64,000 nucleotides of DNA from Microbacterium saccharophilum (GTDB taxonomy: Bacteria; Actinomycetota; Actinomycetes; Actinomycetales; Microbacteriaceae): NCBI RefSeq assembly GCF_007992455.1, contig NZ_BKAH01000002.1, forward strand, positions 248,001 to 312,000, given 5' to 3'. Below are positions 35,861 to 44,886 of this stretch, in pieces. The stretch's first letter is position 1, and the number at the start of each line of letters is the position of its first letter. Both the position numbers and the translations under genes were made by a program. The notes under the pieces are model-generated. The model did no database searches and was not told the origin of the DNA. It saw only the letters and a list, made by a program, of their open reading frames with translations.

Positions 35861-37057
35861 ATGCGCGTCCTCGTCCACCTGAACAGCCTCGAGCTCGGCG
35901 GCACTCAGCTCAACGCCGTCGACTTCGCCGTCGCCGCGCGCGCCCACGGCGTCGAGTCGATCCTGGTGGGCGCGCAGGACACGCTGGCGTCCTCGCCGAA
36001 CCTGCTGGATTACGCCGCGCCGGCCGGGGTGGAGGTCGAGGTGTACGAGCCCGCCGTGGGCATGCGGGGGCACGCGGCCCAGTTGGCGGCCCTGGCCGAG
36101 CGACTTCGCGTCGATCTCATCCACGTGTACGGCATGTGGGGTGCAGCGCGTGCCGTCTTCTGGGGACCGGCCCGCTTCGGCCGGATCCCGTGGGTGCAAA
36201 CCGTCTACGAGATGAGCGTGACGCCCGTCGTCCTCAGGCACATGCCCTTGATGGTCGGCACCGGCTACCTCCTCGACGAGCAGGCGGACCGCCCCGGCGG
36301 AACGGTGCTGATCTCGCCGCCCGTCGACCTCGACCGGGATTCTCCCGCGGCGGCCGGCCTGACCGACCTGCGGCAGGAGGCGCGCCTCGGTGCCGGCCCG
36401 CTCATCGGGATCGTCAGCCGGCTGGACAGCAACATGAAGGCGTTCTCGATCGGTGTCGCCATCGATGCGATGGCCGGCCTCGGCGAGACCGGCGCCACGC
36501 TGTTCATCGTCGGGGGAGGCGACGCGGCGGAAGAGCTCCAGGCACGCGCTCGCCGCGTCAACGACATCCTCGGCCGGGACGGTGTCCGCCTGCTGGGTCC
36601 GATGTCGGACCCGCGTCCCGCCTACGCCGCTGCGGACATCATGCTCGGAATGGGGGGATCCGCGGCGCGCTCGCTCGCCTTCGGCAAGCCCCTCGTCGTG
36701 CAGGGCGAGGCCGGATGGTCGCAGAGGTTCGAGCCTGCCTCGGCCGACGCCCTCGCCCGGTCGAGCTACTGGAGCCCCGACCGTGTCGCAGATCCTGTGG
36801 GAGACCTCGAGGCGGCGATCCGCGTACTTCTCGCCGACCCGGCGCGCAGAGCCGAACTCGGGACCTTCGGTCGCCAGTTCGCATCCTCCCGGTTCGGCCT
36901 TCCGGCGATGACCGAGCGGCTCTGCACCTTCTATCGGGCAGCCCTGCAGTCATACGGGCCGGCGGAGTGGCTGGCCGATGTCCCGCGGGAAGGCCGACGA
37001 CTCGTGGAGAAGATCGCGCGCGTCGCCGCGCGCCCGCGGCTGGAGGAGGCGGCATGA
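35861..37057 (+). CDS. Glycosyltransferase, GT-B fold (GT4-like)
   Basis: A cytoplasmic glycosyltransferase of 398 residues for EPS repeat-unit assembly. The N-terminal half starts VLVHLNSLELGGTQLNAVDF, typical of GT4 (glycine-rich GG loop). The C-terminal half has IGIVSRLDSNMKAFSIGVAI, LFIVGGGDAAEELQ and AYAAADIMLGMGGSAARSLAFGKPLVV. The usual EX7E of GT4 is not clear: the expected first Glu is replaced in the GMGGSAARSLAFG stretch, so the donor site may be atypical. It starts nine bases after the aminotransferase and overlaps the flippase gene. Confidence 0.85.
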   Translation: MRVLVHLNSLELGGTQLNAVDFAVAARAHGVESILVGAQDTLASSPNLLDYAAPAGVEVEVYEPAVGMRGHAAQLAALAERLRVDLIHVYGMWGAARAVFWGPARFGRIPWVQTVYEMSVTPVVLRHMPLMVGTGYLLDEQADRPGGTVLISPPVDLDRDSPAAAGLTDLRQEARLGAGPLIGIVSRLDSNMKAFSIGVAIDAMAGLGETGATLFIVGGGDAAEELQARARRVNDILGRDGVRLLGPMSDPRPAYAAADIMLGMGGSAARSLAFGKPLVVQGEAGWSQRFEPASADALARSSYWSPDRVADPVGDLEAAIRVLLADPARRAELGTFGRQFASSRFGLPAMTERLCTFYRAALQSYGPAEWLADVPREGRRLVEKIARVAARPRLEEAA

Positions 37058-38559
37058 CCACGCGGGTTCGCCCGGCCGCCGCCGCGGCGTCCGTCGGCGA
37101 CCGGGCGACATCCGGAGTGTTCTGGCTGACTGCGCAGAAGTGGACGACCCGCCTGCTCGGGTTCGTGACGATCGCGATCCTGACCCGCCTCCTCAGCCCG
37201 GAGGACTTCGGCACCGTCGCGGCCGCCTCGACCGTGCTGCCGTTCTTCTTCCTGCTCGCCGACCTCGGCTTCTCCGCATACATCGTGCAGGTGAAGACGG
37301 CGGATCAGCGCATGCTGAGCACCGCCTTCTGGTTCTCGATGGGTGCCGGCGTCATGCTCTGCGCGGCGATGATGGCCCTCGCGCCGGCGCTGGGTCTCCT
37401 CTTCCACGATGACGGCGTCGTCCCGATCATCCAGGCACTCTCGCTGTGGGTGATCCTGACCGCGTTCGGATCGGTGCCGATGGCGATCCTCCGGCGCGAC
37501 ATGCGCTTCTCGGTGATCGCCACGCAGGGAGCGAGCGCGGCGATCGTCGCGCAGATCGTCGCGATGATCGTCGCCTTCTCCGGCGGAGGAGCGTGGGCGC
37601 TCGTCGCTCAGGGCCTGGTCGCCCCGGCGATCACGTCGGTCCTCGCCTGGGCGACGACGAGGTGGCACCCATCACGGACCTTCGTGCGCCGGGAGTTCGG
37701 GATCATGGCCCGGTTCGGCAGTCAAGTGCTCGGCGTCGAGTTCGTCGCCATGTTCCGCGCGCTGGGAGAGGCCGCGATCATCAGCGCGGCCTTCGGCGTC
37801 GCAGGTCTCGGATTCATGACGATCGCGCAGCGGCTGGTGCAGGTGGTGCAGGACCTCACGGGCAGCGCCATCGTCCCCGTCGCGCAGGTGGCGTTCGCCA
37901 AGATCCGCGACGACCCGGACCGGCTGCGCGGCGCCTACCTGCGCGCACTCCGACTGACCTACTTCGCGTTGGCGCTTCCGCTCACGTTCGTGGCGGTGGC
38001 GGCGCCGCTCATCGTGCCCACGGTGTTCGGCAGCGGCTGGGAGCAGAGCTATCCGATCACGCAGATCCTGGCGATCGCCGGCACGCTCACGGTCGGCGCG
38101 TGGCTCGACTACGGCCTCTTCTACGGGGTGGGCAAGCCGGGCGTGTGGTTCTGGTACGCCCTCGCGATCGACGGCCTCACGCTCGGGGCGACCGCGGTCC
38201 TGTCCCACGTCGGCCTCGTCGCGATCGCCTGGGGGTTCCTGGGGGTCTGCGTCCTGGCCACCGTGGTTCGCTGGTTCCTCACCTCCCGCGTGCTGCGCGC
38301 GCGGGTGCGGACCGTGGCCGGGCCGTTCCTGTTCCTGGTCGTCGCAGTCCTCACCTCCGGAGCCGCCGGGTGGGCGGTGATGACCGTCACGGCCCCGCTG
38401 CCGGACCTGGTCGCCCTGGCGCTCATCGGGCTCGCCGTGCTGGTGGTCCATCTGGTCATCACGCGGCTGATGGTTCCGCAGGTGCTCCCGGAGACACTGT
38501 CGATGCTCGCCCGATCGCGGTTCGGTGCACGCCTGCGCGTGCTCAGGAGGTTCGGATGA
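37054..38559 (+). CDS. Wzx-type polysaccharide flippase
   Basis: Lipid-linked oligosaccharide flippase of the MOP/polysaccharide synthase superfamily, moving undecaprenyl-PP repeat units to the outer face of the membrane. The 501-residue protein has about 12-14 helices; the N-terminal segment GVFWLTAQKWTTRLLGFVTI and LLSPEDFGTVAAAS are characteristic. IMARFGSQVLGVEFVAMF and GLGFMTIAQRLVQVVQDL lie in the second half, as in Wzx/TuaB-like proteins. Its ATG overlaps the previous stop by four bases. Together with the Wzy-like and Wzz-like genes at 46730-49641 it defines a Wzx/Wzy-dependent pathway. Confidence 0.92.
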   Translation: MTTRVRPAAAAASVGDRATSGVFWLTAQKWTTRLLGFVTIAILTRLLSPEDFGTVAAASTVLPFFFLLADLGFSAYIVQVKTADQRMLSTAFWFSMGAGVMLCAAMMALAPALGLLFHDDGVVPIIQALSLWVILTAFGSVPMAILRRDMRFSVIATQGASAAIVAQIVAMIVAFSGGGAWALVAQGLVAPAITSVLAWATTRWHPSRTFVRREFGIMARFGSQVLGVEFVAMFRALGEAAIISAAFGVAGLGFMTIAQRLVQVVQDLTGSAIVPVAQVAFAKIRDDPDRLRGAYLRALRLTYFALALPLTFVAVAAPLIVPTVFGSGWEQSYPITQILAIAGTLTVGAWLDYGLFYGVGKPGVWFWYALAIDGLTLGATAVLSHVGLVAIAWGFLGVCVLATVVRWFLTSRVLRARVRTVAGPFLFLVVAVLTSGAAGWAVMTVTAPLPDLVALALIGLAVLVVHLVITRLMVPQVLPETLSMLARSRFGARLRVLRRFG

Positions 38560-39734
38560 CGGAATCAGCGGCGCCGCGCACACCGGTGTCCATCGTGTGC
38601 GTCTACAACGACCCCGAGGTGCTGGGGTCGTGTCTGGGTCGGTCGGTGACGGACGGTCGTGCGGCGGCACCCGCCACGGAGCTCATCGCGGTCGACAACC
38701 GCGAGGGGTCGTTCGCGACCGCCGCGGCGGCCCTCAACCACGGCGCCTCGCAGGCCCGGCACAGCGTCGTCGTGTTCGCCCACCAGGATGTCTACCTCCA
38801 TTCGCTCGTCCGCCTCGAAGAGGTCGCGCATGTGCTGATGGCGTCGCCGGACATCGGGGTGATCGGCGCGGTCGGAATCGATGACCGCAGTCGGATCGTG
38901 GGCCGGATCCGGGACCGCATCATGGCTCTGGGGGAGCCCGCGCCCGAGCCCCGCGACGTCGAGTCGATGGATGAGGTGCTCTTCGCGCTCCGGCGCACCG
39001 ACGCCATCGCGGAGCCGCTCGCCGACGTGGCAGACCTCGGCTGGCACGCGTACGCGGTGGAGTACTCGGCGCGGGTGCGCCGGCGCGGTCTGCGCGCGAC
39101 GGTCGCCGACATCCCTCTCACCCACAACAGCCTGACCACGAACCTGCAGCACCTCGACCGGGCGCACGCGTGGATCGGAGCGTCCTATCCGGAGCTCCTC
39201 CCCCTGCAGACGACCTGCGGCACCATCCGTCGGCCGGGGATCCATCCATCCGTGGATGTCGTGCGGAGGCGGGTGTCCGGGGTGCGGACGTGGACGCGCG
39301 AGTCCCTCGTCGTGCGCTCTCTGGCGGTGGATGCCGTGATCGCGGACATCCGGTTCCTCATCGACGATGTCGTCCGCCTCACGGGAGCGCGGTCGCTGCG
39401 GGCGCTGGATGTCATCCAGGACGCGGCCGCCCCGACCAGCCTCCAGGGGATCGTCCGTCACGAGGTCCCGTACTCCGCCGCCTCGGTCACCGCGGATCAG
39501 GCTCGCCGGGAGATCGCCGGACGGCACCACGACCAGGCGATCGTCGTCACGAATCTGCGGGAGGCGGATCTCATGACCCTCGTCGAGGGAGCACGCCCGG
39601 ATGTCGTCGGGGTGTCCGAGGGCGCCGGCATGTGGGCGCTGTTCGGCGTGGACGCCGAGCGGGTCGCACCGCTCTGGTCGGGAAGACGTCAGCGCCCGTT
39701 CGCGGGTCTCGTCCCTCCGCGGAGGCCCCGGTGA
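38556..39734 (+). CDS. GT2-like glycosyltransferase with C-terminal extension
   Basis: A 392-residue protein whose first 200 residues resemble the PF13712-type GT-A fold: VSIVCVYNDPEVLGSCLGRS, LIAVDNREGSFATAAAALN, VVFAHQDVYLHS and IGVIGAVGIDD. The HQD motif replaces the usual DxD. Residues about 230-392 form an extension with no recognised family, including HEVPYSAASVTADQARREIA and GVSEGAGMWALFGVDAERV. It overlaps both neighbours by four bases, so it belongs to the EPS operon. The sugar and linkage are unknown. Confidence 0.75.
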   Translation: MTESAAPRTPVSIVCVYNDPEVLGSCLGRSVTDGRAAAPATELIAVDNREGSFATAAAALNHGASQARHSVVVFAHQDVYLHSLVRLEEVAHVLMASPDIGVIGAVGIDDRSRIVGRIRDRIMALGEPAPEPRDVESMDEVLFALRRTDAIAEPLADVADLGWHAYAVEYSARVRRRGLRATVADIPLTHNSLTTNLQHLDRAHAWIGASYPELLPLQTTCGTIRRPGIHPSVDVVRRRVSGVRTWTRESLVVRSLAVDAVIADIRFLIDDVVRLTGARSLRALDVIQDAAAPTSLQGIVRHEVPYSAASVTADQARREIAGRHHDQAIVVTNLREADLMTLVEGARPDVVGVSEGAGMWALFGVDAERVAPLWSGRRQRPFAGLVPPRRPR

Positions 39735-41191
39735 CAGGGGCGCCGCGCCGATTCCCGCGGGGCGCAGGCGTGGTGCGGGCCACCCTGTTCGGCCTGGTCG
39801 TCGACGCGACGAGCCTCCTGCCGCCGCGCCTGCGCTATGCGTACGTGCACCGGATCACCGCCCGGCTGTTCCGCAGGCCGCTGCCCGCACTCCTCGCTCG
39901 GGACACGCCGGCCGCTCCCGGGCCTGCCGCCGTCACGTCACGGCGGCCCGCCGACCTCCGGTGCGTCCTGGCCGCCGACCGGCTCGACATCGGAGGCGTG
40001 GGCGCCGTCGTAGAGATGCTCGCGACCGGATTGGAGGCCCAGGGGGTGCATCCGATCGTGGTCTGCCTCGGCGACGGCACACGTGCCCGTCGGCTGCGCG
40101 CCCGCGGCGTCGAGGTGTTCTCCGTCGAGGACGAACGCACCGCCCTGGCAGCGCTCCGGGCAGCCGACCCCGACGTGATCCAATTGCACAGCGCCGCACC
40201 CGCACTGGAGCGCTTGGCCATCGCGGGGGAGACCCCGCTGATCCCGGTGCTGCACAACACGGAGATCCACTTCACCCGCGCGCGCTGGCGGACCTTCGAG
40301 ACCCTCATGCACCGGTCGTACGCCGCGATCGCGGTCAGCGGCGTCGTCCGGGACTTCCACCGTCGGCACGTCTCCCCGGCGCTCGGCGAGCGGTTCCGGG
40401 TCGTCCCCAACGAGGCGCCGGGGCGCAACGCCACGGGTCATCCGCAGCGCACAGCGGCGAGGGCGGAGCTCGGAGACGTGCTGGGAGTGGACCTGGCAGC
40501 CGATGTCGTCTTCCTGTGCTTGGCCCGCTATGACGCGCAGAAGAACATCGCAGGCACGGTCGCATCCTTCCTCCGGGCGATCGATGCGACAGGCGTGCCG
40601 ATCCGCCTCGTGATGGCGGGTGAGCCCTCGGACTGGGCTGAACTGGGGCGCGCCGACGGCATCCGCCGGTCGAGTCCGCACGGCGACCGCGTGCACCTGC
40701 TCGCCAACTCGGATGCGGCGACCCTGCTCGCAGCCGCGGACGCGTTCTTGCTGAACTCCTTCTTCGAGGGCTGGCCGGTCGCCGCCACGGAAGCGCTGTC
40801 CGCGGGCCTTCCCCTCGTGCTCAGCGATGTCGGCGGGGCGCGCGAGCTCGTCGCCCGGCATCCCGACCGATCCGTCCTCATCCCGAACGCGACCGGGGAA
40901 GCCGGATCCGTGACGGACGCCCGCGTCGCCCGGGCGCGTCGCCGTTCCGCGCGACAGGACAACGCGGCGGATCTGATCGCGGCGGTGACGCGTGTCGCTC
41001 AGCTCGCGCGCAGCGATGGGGCCTCCCGCGCCGATCCCGCTCCGGCAGCAGGGAGCGGGGCCGGCCCGTCAGGGATTGCGGCGATGATGGCCGGGCATGC
41101 GCAGATCATCCGGGAAGCCCACGCGCATGCGCGAGGCCGCCGCAACCTCATCGGTCACGACGGCCTCACGATTCCAGTCGCCCGGTCCTAG
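39731..41191 (+). CDS. Glycosyltransferase family 4
   Basis: A 486-residue GT-B glycosyltransferase. The N-terminus has a basic, partly hydrophobic extension of about 70 residues; the core begins [21 protein letters not shown]. The donor half shows [18 protein letters not shown] and [23 protein letters not shown], whose EX7E ([10 protein letters not shown]) is intact. An Ala/Arg-rich insert and tail follow. GTG at 39731 overlaps the previous stop (GTGA). The gene ends in a CTAG tetramer shared with the stop of the convergent beta-helix gene. It is the last gene of the run from 30871. Confidence 0.9.
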   Translation: MTGAPRRFPRGAGVVRATLFGLVVDATSLLPPRLRYAYVHRITARLFRRPLPALLARDTPAAPGPAAVTSRRPADLRCVLAADRLDIGGVGAVVEMLATGLEAQGVHPIVVCLGDGTRARRLRARGVEVFSVEDERTALAALRAADPDVIQLHSAAPALERLAIAGETPLIPVLHNTEIHFTRARWRTFETLMHRSYAAIAVSGVVRDFHRRHVSPALGERFRVVPNEAPGRNATGHPQRTAARAELGDVLGVDLAADVVFLCLARYDAQKNIAGTVASFLRAIDATGVPIRLVMAGEPSDWAELGRADGIRRSSPHGDRVHLLANSDAATLLAAADAFLLNSFFEGWPVAATEALSAGLPLVLSDVGGARELVARHPDRSVLIPNATGEAGSVTDARVARARRRSARQDNAADLIAAVTRVAQLARSDGASRADPAPAAGSGAGPSGIAAMMAGHAQIIREAHAHARGRRNLIGHDGLTIPVARS

Positions 41192-42864
41192 GCGGAGGGC
41201 CAGGGCTTGCTGACGAGACGTCCCTTGCCGTCCGTCGCGTTCTTGTCGTAGATGTAGTTGTCCTCCCACTGCGCCCAGCCCGGACCGCGCTGCGCGTAGG
41301 TGGCTCCGAATCCGGTGCCGCTGAAGCGGTTGTTCGTGGCGCGGAGGTTGCTGTACGGGGAGTTCAGCTCATTCAGGCCCAGCTGGTAGCCGGCGCCCTC
41401 GAGGTAGTTGCCCTCGATCACGACGTTGTCGATGCGCCCCGAGTAGGACTGGATGAACAGGGCTCCCGTGTCGTTGCCGGAGTCGGAGTTGAACCGGTTG
41501 TTCCGGATCGTCAGCTGGCGATCCGGACGCTGGGACGCCGAGAAGTCGCGGACCGTGAACGCGTCGGTGTGGTTACCGGTCGTCGCGGCGTTTCCCCATG
41601 CGATCAGGTCGGTCACGTAGTTGCGCTCGACCAGGCCGTTCAGGGTGTCTCCCGACTTCATGATGGCGATACCGCTGCCCATGTGGTGGAAGTAGTTGCC
41701 GGAGAGATTCGCGATGCCCATGAAGCCGGTGGCCCACGCGGCGGACTCGGTGCTCAGCTGGGAGCCCGTGATCTCACTGTTGCGGATCGTCACGGTGTCG
41801 GGCGTGATCTTGAAGGTGTTGTAGTTCTGCGTGTGCAGAATCGGCATCCCGCGACCGATCGACGTGGGCTGGATGCAGCTCTTGTCGATGGTGATCGCGC
41901 CTGCGGACAGGTCCAGCGGAGTCGTCACGCGCATGCCCGAGATGACCGTCCCGCGCGGGACTTCGCTGCTGCCGGTGTACAGGGGCAGCGACTCGCACGA
42001 CAGGCCCTGCGGTGCGAGGCCCACGGTGGACGGGCTCACCGTCCAGCCCACACCCGAGGTGGCCTGCGGCGTGGTCGGTGCCGGGGTGGGGGTCGGCGTG
42101 GGCGTCGGTGTCGGCGTCGGGGTGGGAGTCGGTGTGGGGGTCGGCGTCGGCGTCGGTGTGGGCGTCGGTGTGGGCGTCGGGGTGGGGGTCGGCGTCGGTG
42201 TGGGGGTCGGCGTCGGGGTGGGCGTCGGCTTCGCGGGGCTCGTCGCCCCGGCGCGGAACACCACGTCGACCAGGTAGTTGGACCCGCGGTAGGTCTGTCG
42301 GGGGAACGCGCTCTGCCCGTACGTGTACACGCCGGCGCCGCTGTCGAGGCGGAAGCCGTTCTGCGTGCGCGCGCTCGTGAGGTCGTTCTCCGTGACCGGG
42401 TAGCGGCCCGTCGGCGCGTGGTAGGAGGCCACGTACGTCTCGCCGGCGGTGACGGCGACCGGGGCCGGCAGGGAGACGGTGCGCCAGCCCTCCGTGCCGG
42501 ATGCCGGGAAGCGGACACGCGCGAGCGCGTCGCCCTTCGAGGACCACAGGGTGGCGGTCGTCACGCCGGACGCGCGCTCGCCCTGGTAGTACTGGAGCGC
42601 GGTGACCGCGCCGTCCTTCTGCGGGGCGAACTTCACGCCGAGTTCGACCGCGTCCCGGTCGGAGTCGGCCGCGACGGCCGGCCTCAGGTCATCGGCGAAG
42701 ATGCCGGGGGTCGACGCGACCCCTGCCGTCGCGGGCGCGGCCGCGAGGGCACCGGCGCCCATCACGACGGCGGCGAGGATCGCCGTGAACCCGAGGCGGC
42801 GGGAGATGGGGGAGCGGTGTCGGTGGGGGGCGGGGGGACGGGGGGTTGCAGAATGCAACGTCAT
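41188..42864 (-). CDS. Secreted DUF4082 plus right-handed beta-helix protein
   Basis: An exported 558-residue protein. After a signal peptide (cleavage near PATAG) comes one DUF4082 module ([46 protein letters not shown]), then a long Pro-Thr linker. The C-terminal domain of about 290 residues is Asn-rich and repetitive ([63 protein letters not shown]), the pattern of a parallel beta-helix as in polysaccharide lyases and epimerases. No catalytic residues were identified. GGAGAG precedes the ATG. It shares DUF4082 with the giant protein of the same locus and probably acts on, or binds, the exported polymer. Confidence 0.87.
   Translation of the reverse strand: MTLHSATPRPPAPHRHRSPISRRLGFTAILAAVVMGAGALAAAPATAGVASTPGIFADDLRPAVAADSDRDAVELGVKFAPQKDGAVTALQYYQGERASGVTTATLWSSKGDALARVRFPASGTEGWRTVSLPAPVAVTAGETYVASYHAPTGRYPVTENDLTSARTQNGFRLDSGAGVYTYGQSAFPRQTYRGSNYLVDVVFRAGATSPAKPTPTPTPTPTPTPTPTPTPTPTPTPTPTPTPTPTPTPTPTPTPTPTPTPAPTTPQATSGVGWTVSPSTVGLAPQGLSCESLPLYTGSSEVPRGTVISGMRVTTPLDLSAGAITIDKSCIQPTSIGRGMPILHTQNYNTFKITPDTVTIRNSEITGSQLSTESAAWATGFMGIANLSGNYFHHMGSGIAIMKSGDTLNGLVERNYVTDLIAWGNAATTGNHTDAFTVRDFSASQRPDRQLTIRNNRFNSDSGNDTGALFIQSYSGRIDNVVIEGNYLEGAGYQLGLNELNSPYSNLRATNNRFSGTGFGATYAQRGPGWAQWEDNYIYDKNATDGKGRLVSKPWPSA
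42083..42232 (-). repeat. Hexanucleotide (Pro-Thr)n repeat inside the beta-helix gene
   Basis: On the plus strand it reads as GGCGTCGGTGTGGGGGTC-like six-base units. On the coding strand it encodes about 25 Pro-Thr pairs between the DUF4082 module and the beta-helix. It is longer and more regular than the matching linker at 29920. It could vary in length by slippage in steps of two residues. Confidence 0.95.
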
Positions 42865-42912
42865 GAACTCTCCGATAACGGCGGGGACGGGATATCAGTA
42901 TGCTAACGACGC

Positions 42913-42941
42913 TTGACATCGGCTCAGGGGCACATTATTGG
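42913..42941 (+). promoter_or_regulatory. Candidate promoter of the asparagine synthetase-like gene
   Basis: A consensus TTGACA at 42913-42918 is followed after 17 bases by TATTGG (42936-42941). It lies in the 159-base divergent region between the beta-helix gene and the amidotransferase gene, leaving a leader of about 75 bases. The -35 is perfect but the -10 is weak. Confidence 0.45.
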
Positions 42942-43023
42942 ACTCTCATCCCCGGCTGGCCGGCGCCCGCGGGGCCCGCAGATTCCCTCTCATTCCGGGG
43001 CCCTCGGCCGATAGCATCAGCGT

Positions 43024-44886
43024 GTGTGCGGAATCGTCGGCATGACCAGATTCGATGGAACCGCCGTCTCGCGCGACGTGCTGGCGGCGATGACGACCAC
43101 GCTGCGCCACCGGGGTCCGGATGACGAAGGCACCTGGTTCGGCGGCGACATCGCCTTCGGTCACCGCCGGCTCTCCATCATCGACGTCGCCGGCTCGCAT
43201 CAGCCGATGCAGAGTGTCGACGACCGCTGGGTGATCGCATTCAACGGTGAGATCTTCAACTACCGCGAGCTGCGGGCCCATCTGGACTATCCCTTCCACA
43301 CAGATGGAGATACGGAGACGATCCTGGCGGGTCTCACGGTGCACGGGATCGCCTTCGTCTCCCAGCTGGTCGGCCAGTTCGCGTTCGCCGCCTTCGACCG
43401 GCGAGACGGCACCCTGCACCTCGTTCGCGACCGCCTCGGCGTTCTGCCGCTGTACTACTGGCGTGCCGGCGCCGAGCTGCTCTTCGCGTCCGAGATCAAG
43501 GCCATCCTGGCAGGGATGCCGCACCGGCCGTCGGTCGATCATCAGAGCCTGGACGCGTACCTCTACGGCCGATCGGTCCCCGCACCGTTCACCCTCTTCG
43601 AGGGGGTCCGAAAGCTCGAGGCCGGACACCGGGTCGAGATCGATCGGAGCGGGGCCGAGCGGTCCGTCCGCTACTGGACGCCACCGGACGAGCAACCCTG
43701 GGAAGGCGGTGCGCCGGCTGCGGTCGACGCCGTCGATGCGGCGGTGACCGAAGCCGTCCGCTCCGCACTCGTCGCGGACGTCCCGGTCGGGGCCTATCTG
43801 AGCGGCGGTGTGGACAGCAGTCTCATCGTGGCGAAGGCATCCGCCCTTCACACGGGAGGGCCCCTGAAGACCTTCTCCGCAGGATTCGGCGACCCGCGGC
43901 ATGACGAACTGCCGTGGGCGCGCATGATGAGCGAGCACGTGGGCTCCGATCATCACGAGATCCGTGTGGATGCGGCCGACTTCGAGGCGCTCTGGCCGAT
44001 GCTGACCTGGCACCGTGACGCGCCCATGTCGGAACCGGCGGATTTCGCGGTCTACCGACTCGCGCAGGCCGCGCGCGAGCATGTCACGGTCGTGCTCTCC
44101 GGCGAGGGGGGAGACGAACTCTTCGCCGGCTACCCCAAGTACAAGGTGGCCAGGGCGATGGCCGCGGCGTCGATCCTTCCGGGCCGGTTCCGGCAGGGCG
44201 TCGGTGAACGCCTCGACGCGCATCTGCCGTCCAGCCTGGCCCGCCTCCGGATCGCCATGCGCGCATGGGCCGCCCCGAATCGCGAGGACCAGTACCGCAC
44301 GTGGTTCGCGCCGTTCTCGGCGCGCGAGCGACGCGAGCTGCTCGCCGGCCTGCCCAGCCGGACGACCTCCACCGAGGTGGGCGCACGCGATGACGCAATC
44401 CGCGCCATGCTCCTCGCGGACCTCCGGAGCTGGCTGCCCGACAACCTCCTGGAACGCGGCGACCGGATGTCGATGGCCGCCTCGCTCGAGCTGCGTCCGC
44501 CCTTGCTGGACCATCGCCTGGCCGAACTGGCGTTCCGGCTTCCCTCCAACGTCAAGGTGCGCTCCGGCCAGACGAAGTGGGTGCTGAAGGAAGTCGCCCG
44601 CCGCCATGTCCCCGCCCAGATCGTGGATCGGCCGAAGGTCGGCTTCCGGGTGCCGCTGGATGCCTGGTTCCGCACGTCGCTCCGTGACACCGTGCGTGAT
44701 CGCCTCACCGGCTCGGGGTCCTTCGTCGCCCAGACGTTCGACAAGGGCGCGATCGAGCGGATGCTGGATCGGCACTCCAGCGGCCGGTTCAACGAGGAGA
44801 TCCGGATCTGGACCCTCATGTCCCTCGAGGTGTGGCACGAGACGTTCTTCAGCGCGGTCCCCGAGGGGGCCTGCGAGTCAGCCTGA
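43024..44886 (+). CDS. asnB: Glutamine-dependent asparagine synthetase-like amidotransferase
   Basis: A 620-residue class II amidotransferase. The Ntn glutaminase domain starts with Cys2 (CGIVGMTRF) and has LRHRGPDDEG, HRRLSIID and FNGEIFNYRELR. The synthetase domain has the PP-loop YLSGGVDSSLI near residue 260, SGEGGDELFAGYPKY and ELRPPLLDHRLAELAF. GTG at 43024 is needed so that Cys is residue 2. Within EPS or O-antigen loci, AsnB-like enzymes may amidate uronic acids (WbpS-like) rather than make asparagine. That role is inferred from its position among glycosyltransferases. Its 3' end overlaps the convergent GT2 gene by nine bases. Confidence 0.88.
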   Translation: MCGIVGMTRFDGTAVSRDVLAAMTTTLRHRGPDDEGTWFGGDIAFGHRRLSIIDVAGSHQPMQSVDDRWVIAFNGEIFNYRELRAHLDYPFHTDGDTETILAGLTVHGIAFVSQLVGQFAFAAFDRRDGTLHLVRDRLGVLPLYYWRAGAELLFASEIKAILAGMPHRPSVDHQSLDAYLYGRSVPAPFTLFEGVRKLEAGHRVEIDRSGAERSVRYWTPPDEQPWEGGAPAAVDAVDAAVTEAVRSALVADVPVGAYLSGGVDSSLIVAKASALHTGGPLKTFSAGFGDPRHDELPWARMMSEHVGSDHHEIRVDAADFEALWPMLTWHRDAPMSEPADFAVYRLAQAAREHVTVVLSGEGGDELFAGYPKYKVARAMAAASILPGRFRQGVGERLDAHLPSSLARLRIAMRAWAAPNREDQYRTWFAPFSARERRELLAGLPSRTTSTEVGARDDAIRAMLLADLRSWLPDNLLERGDRMSMAASLELRPPLLDHRLAELAFRLPSNVKVRSGQTKWVLKEVARRHVPAQIVDRPKVGFRVPLDAWFRTSLRDTVRDRLTGSGSFVAQTFDKGAIERMLDRHSSGRFNEEIRIWTLMSLEVWHETFFSAVPEGACESA

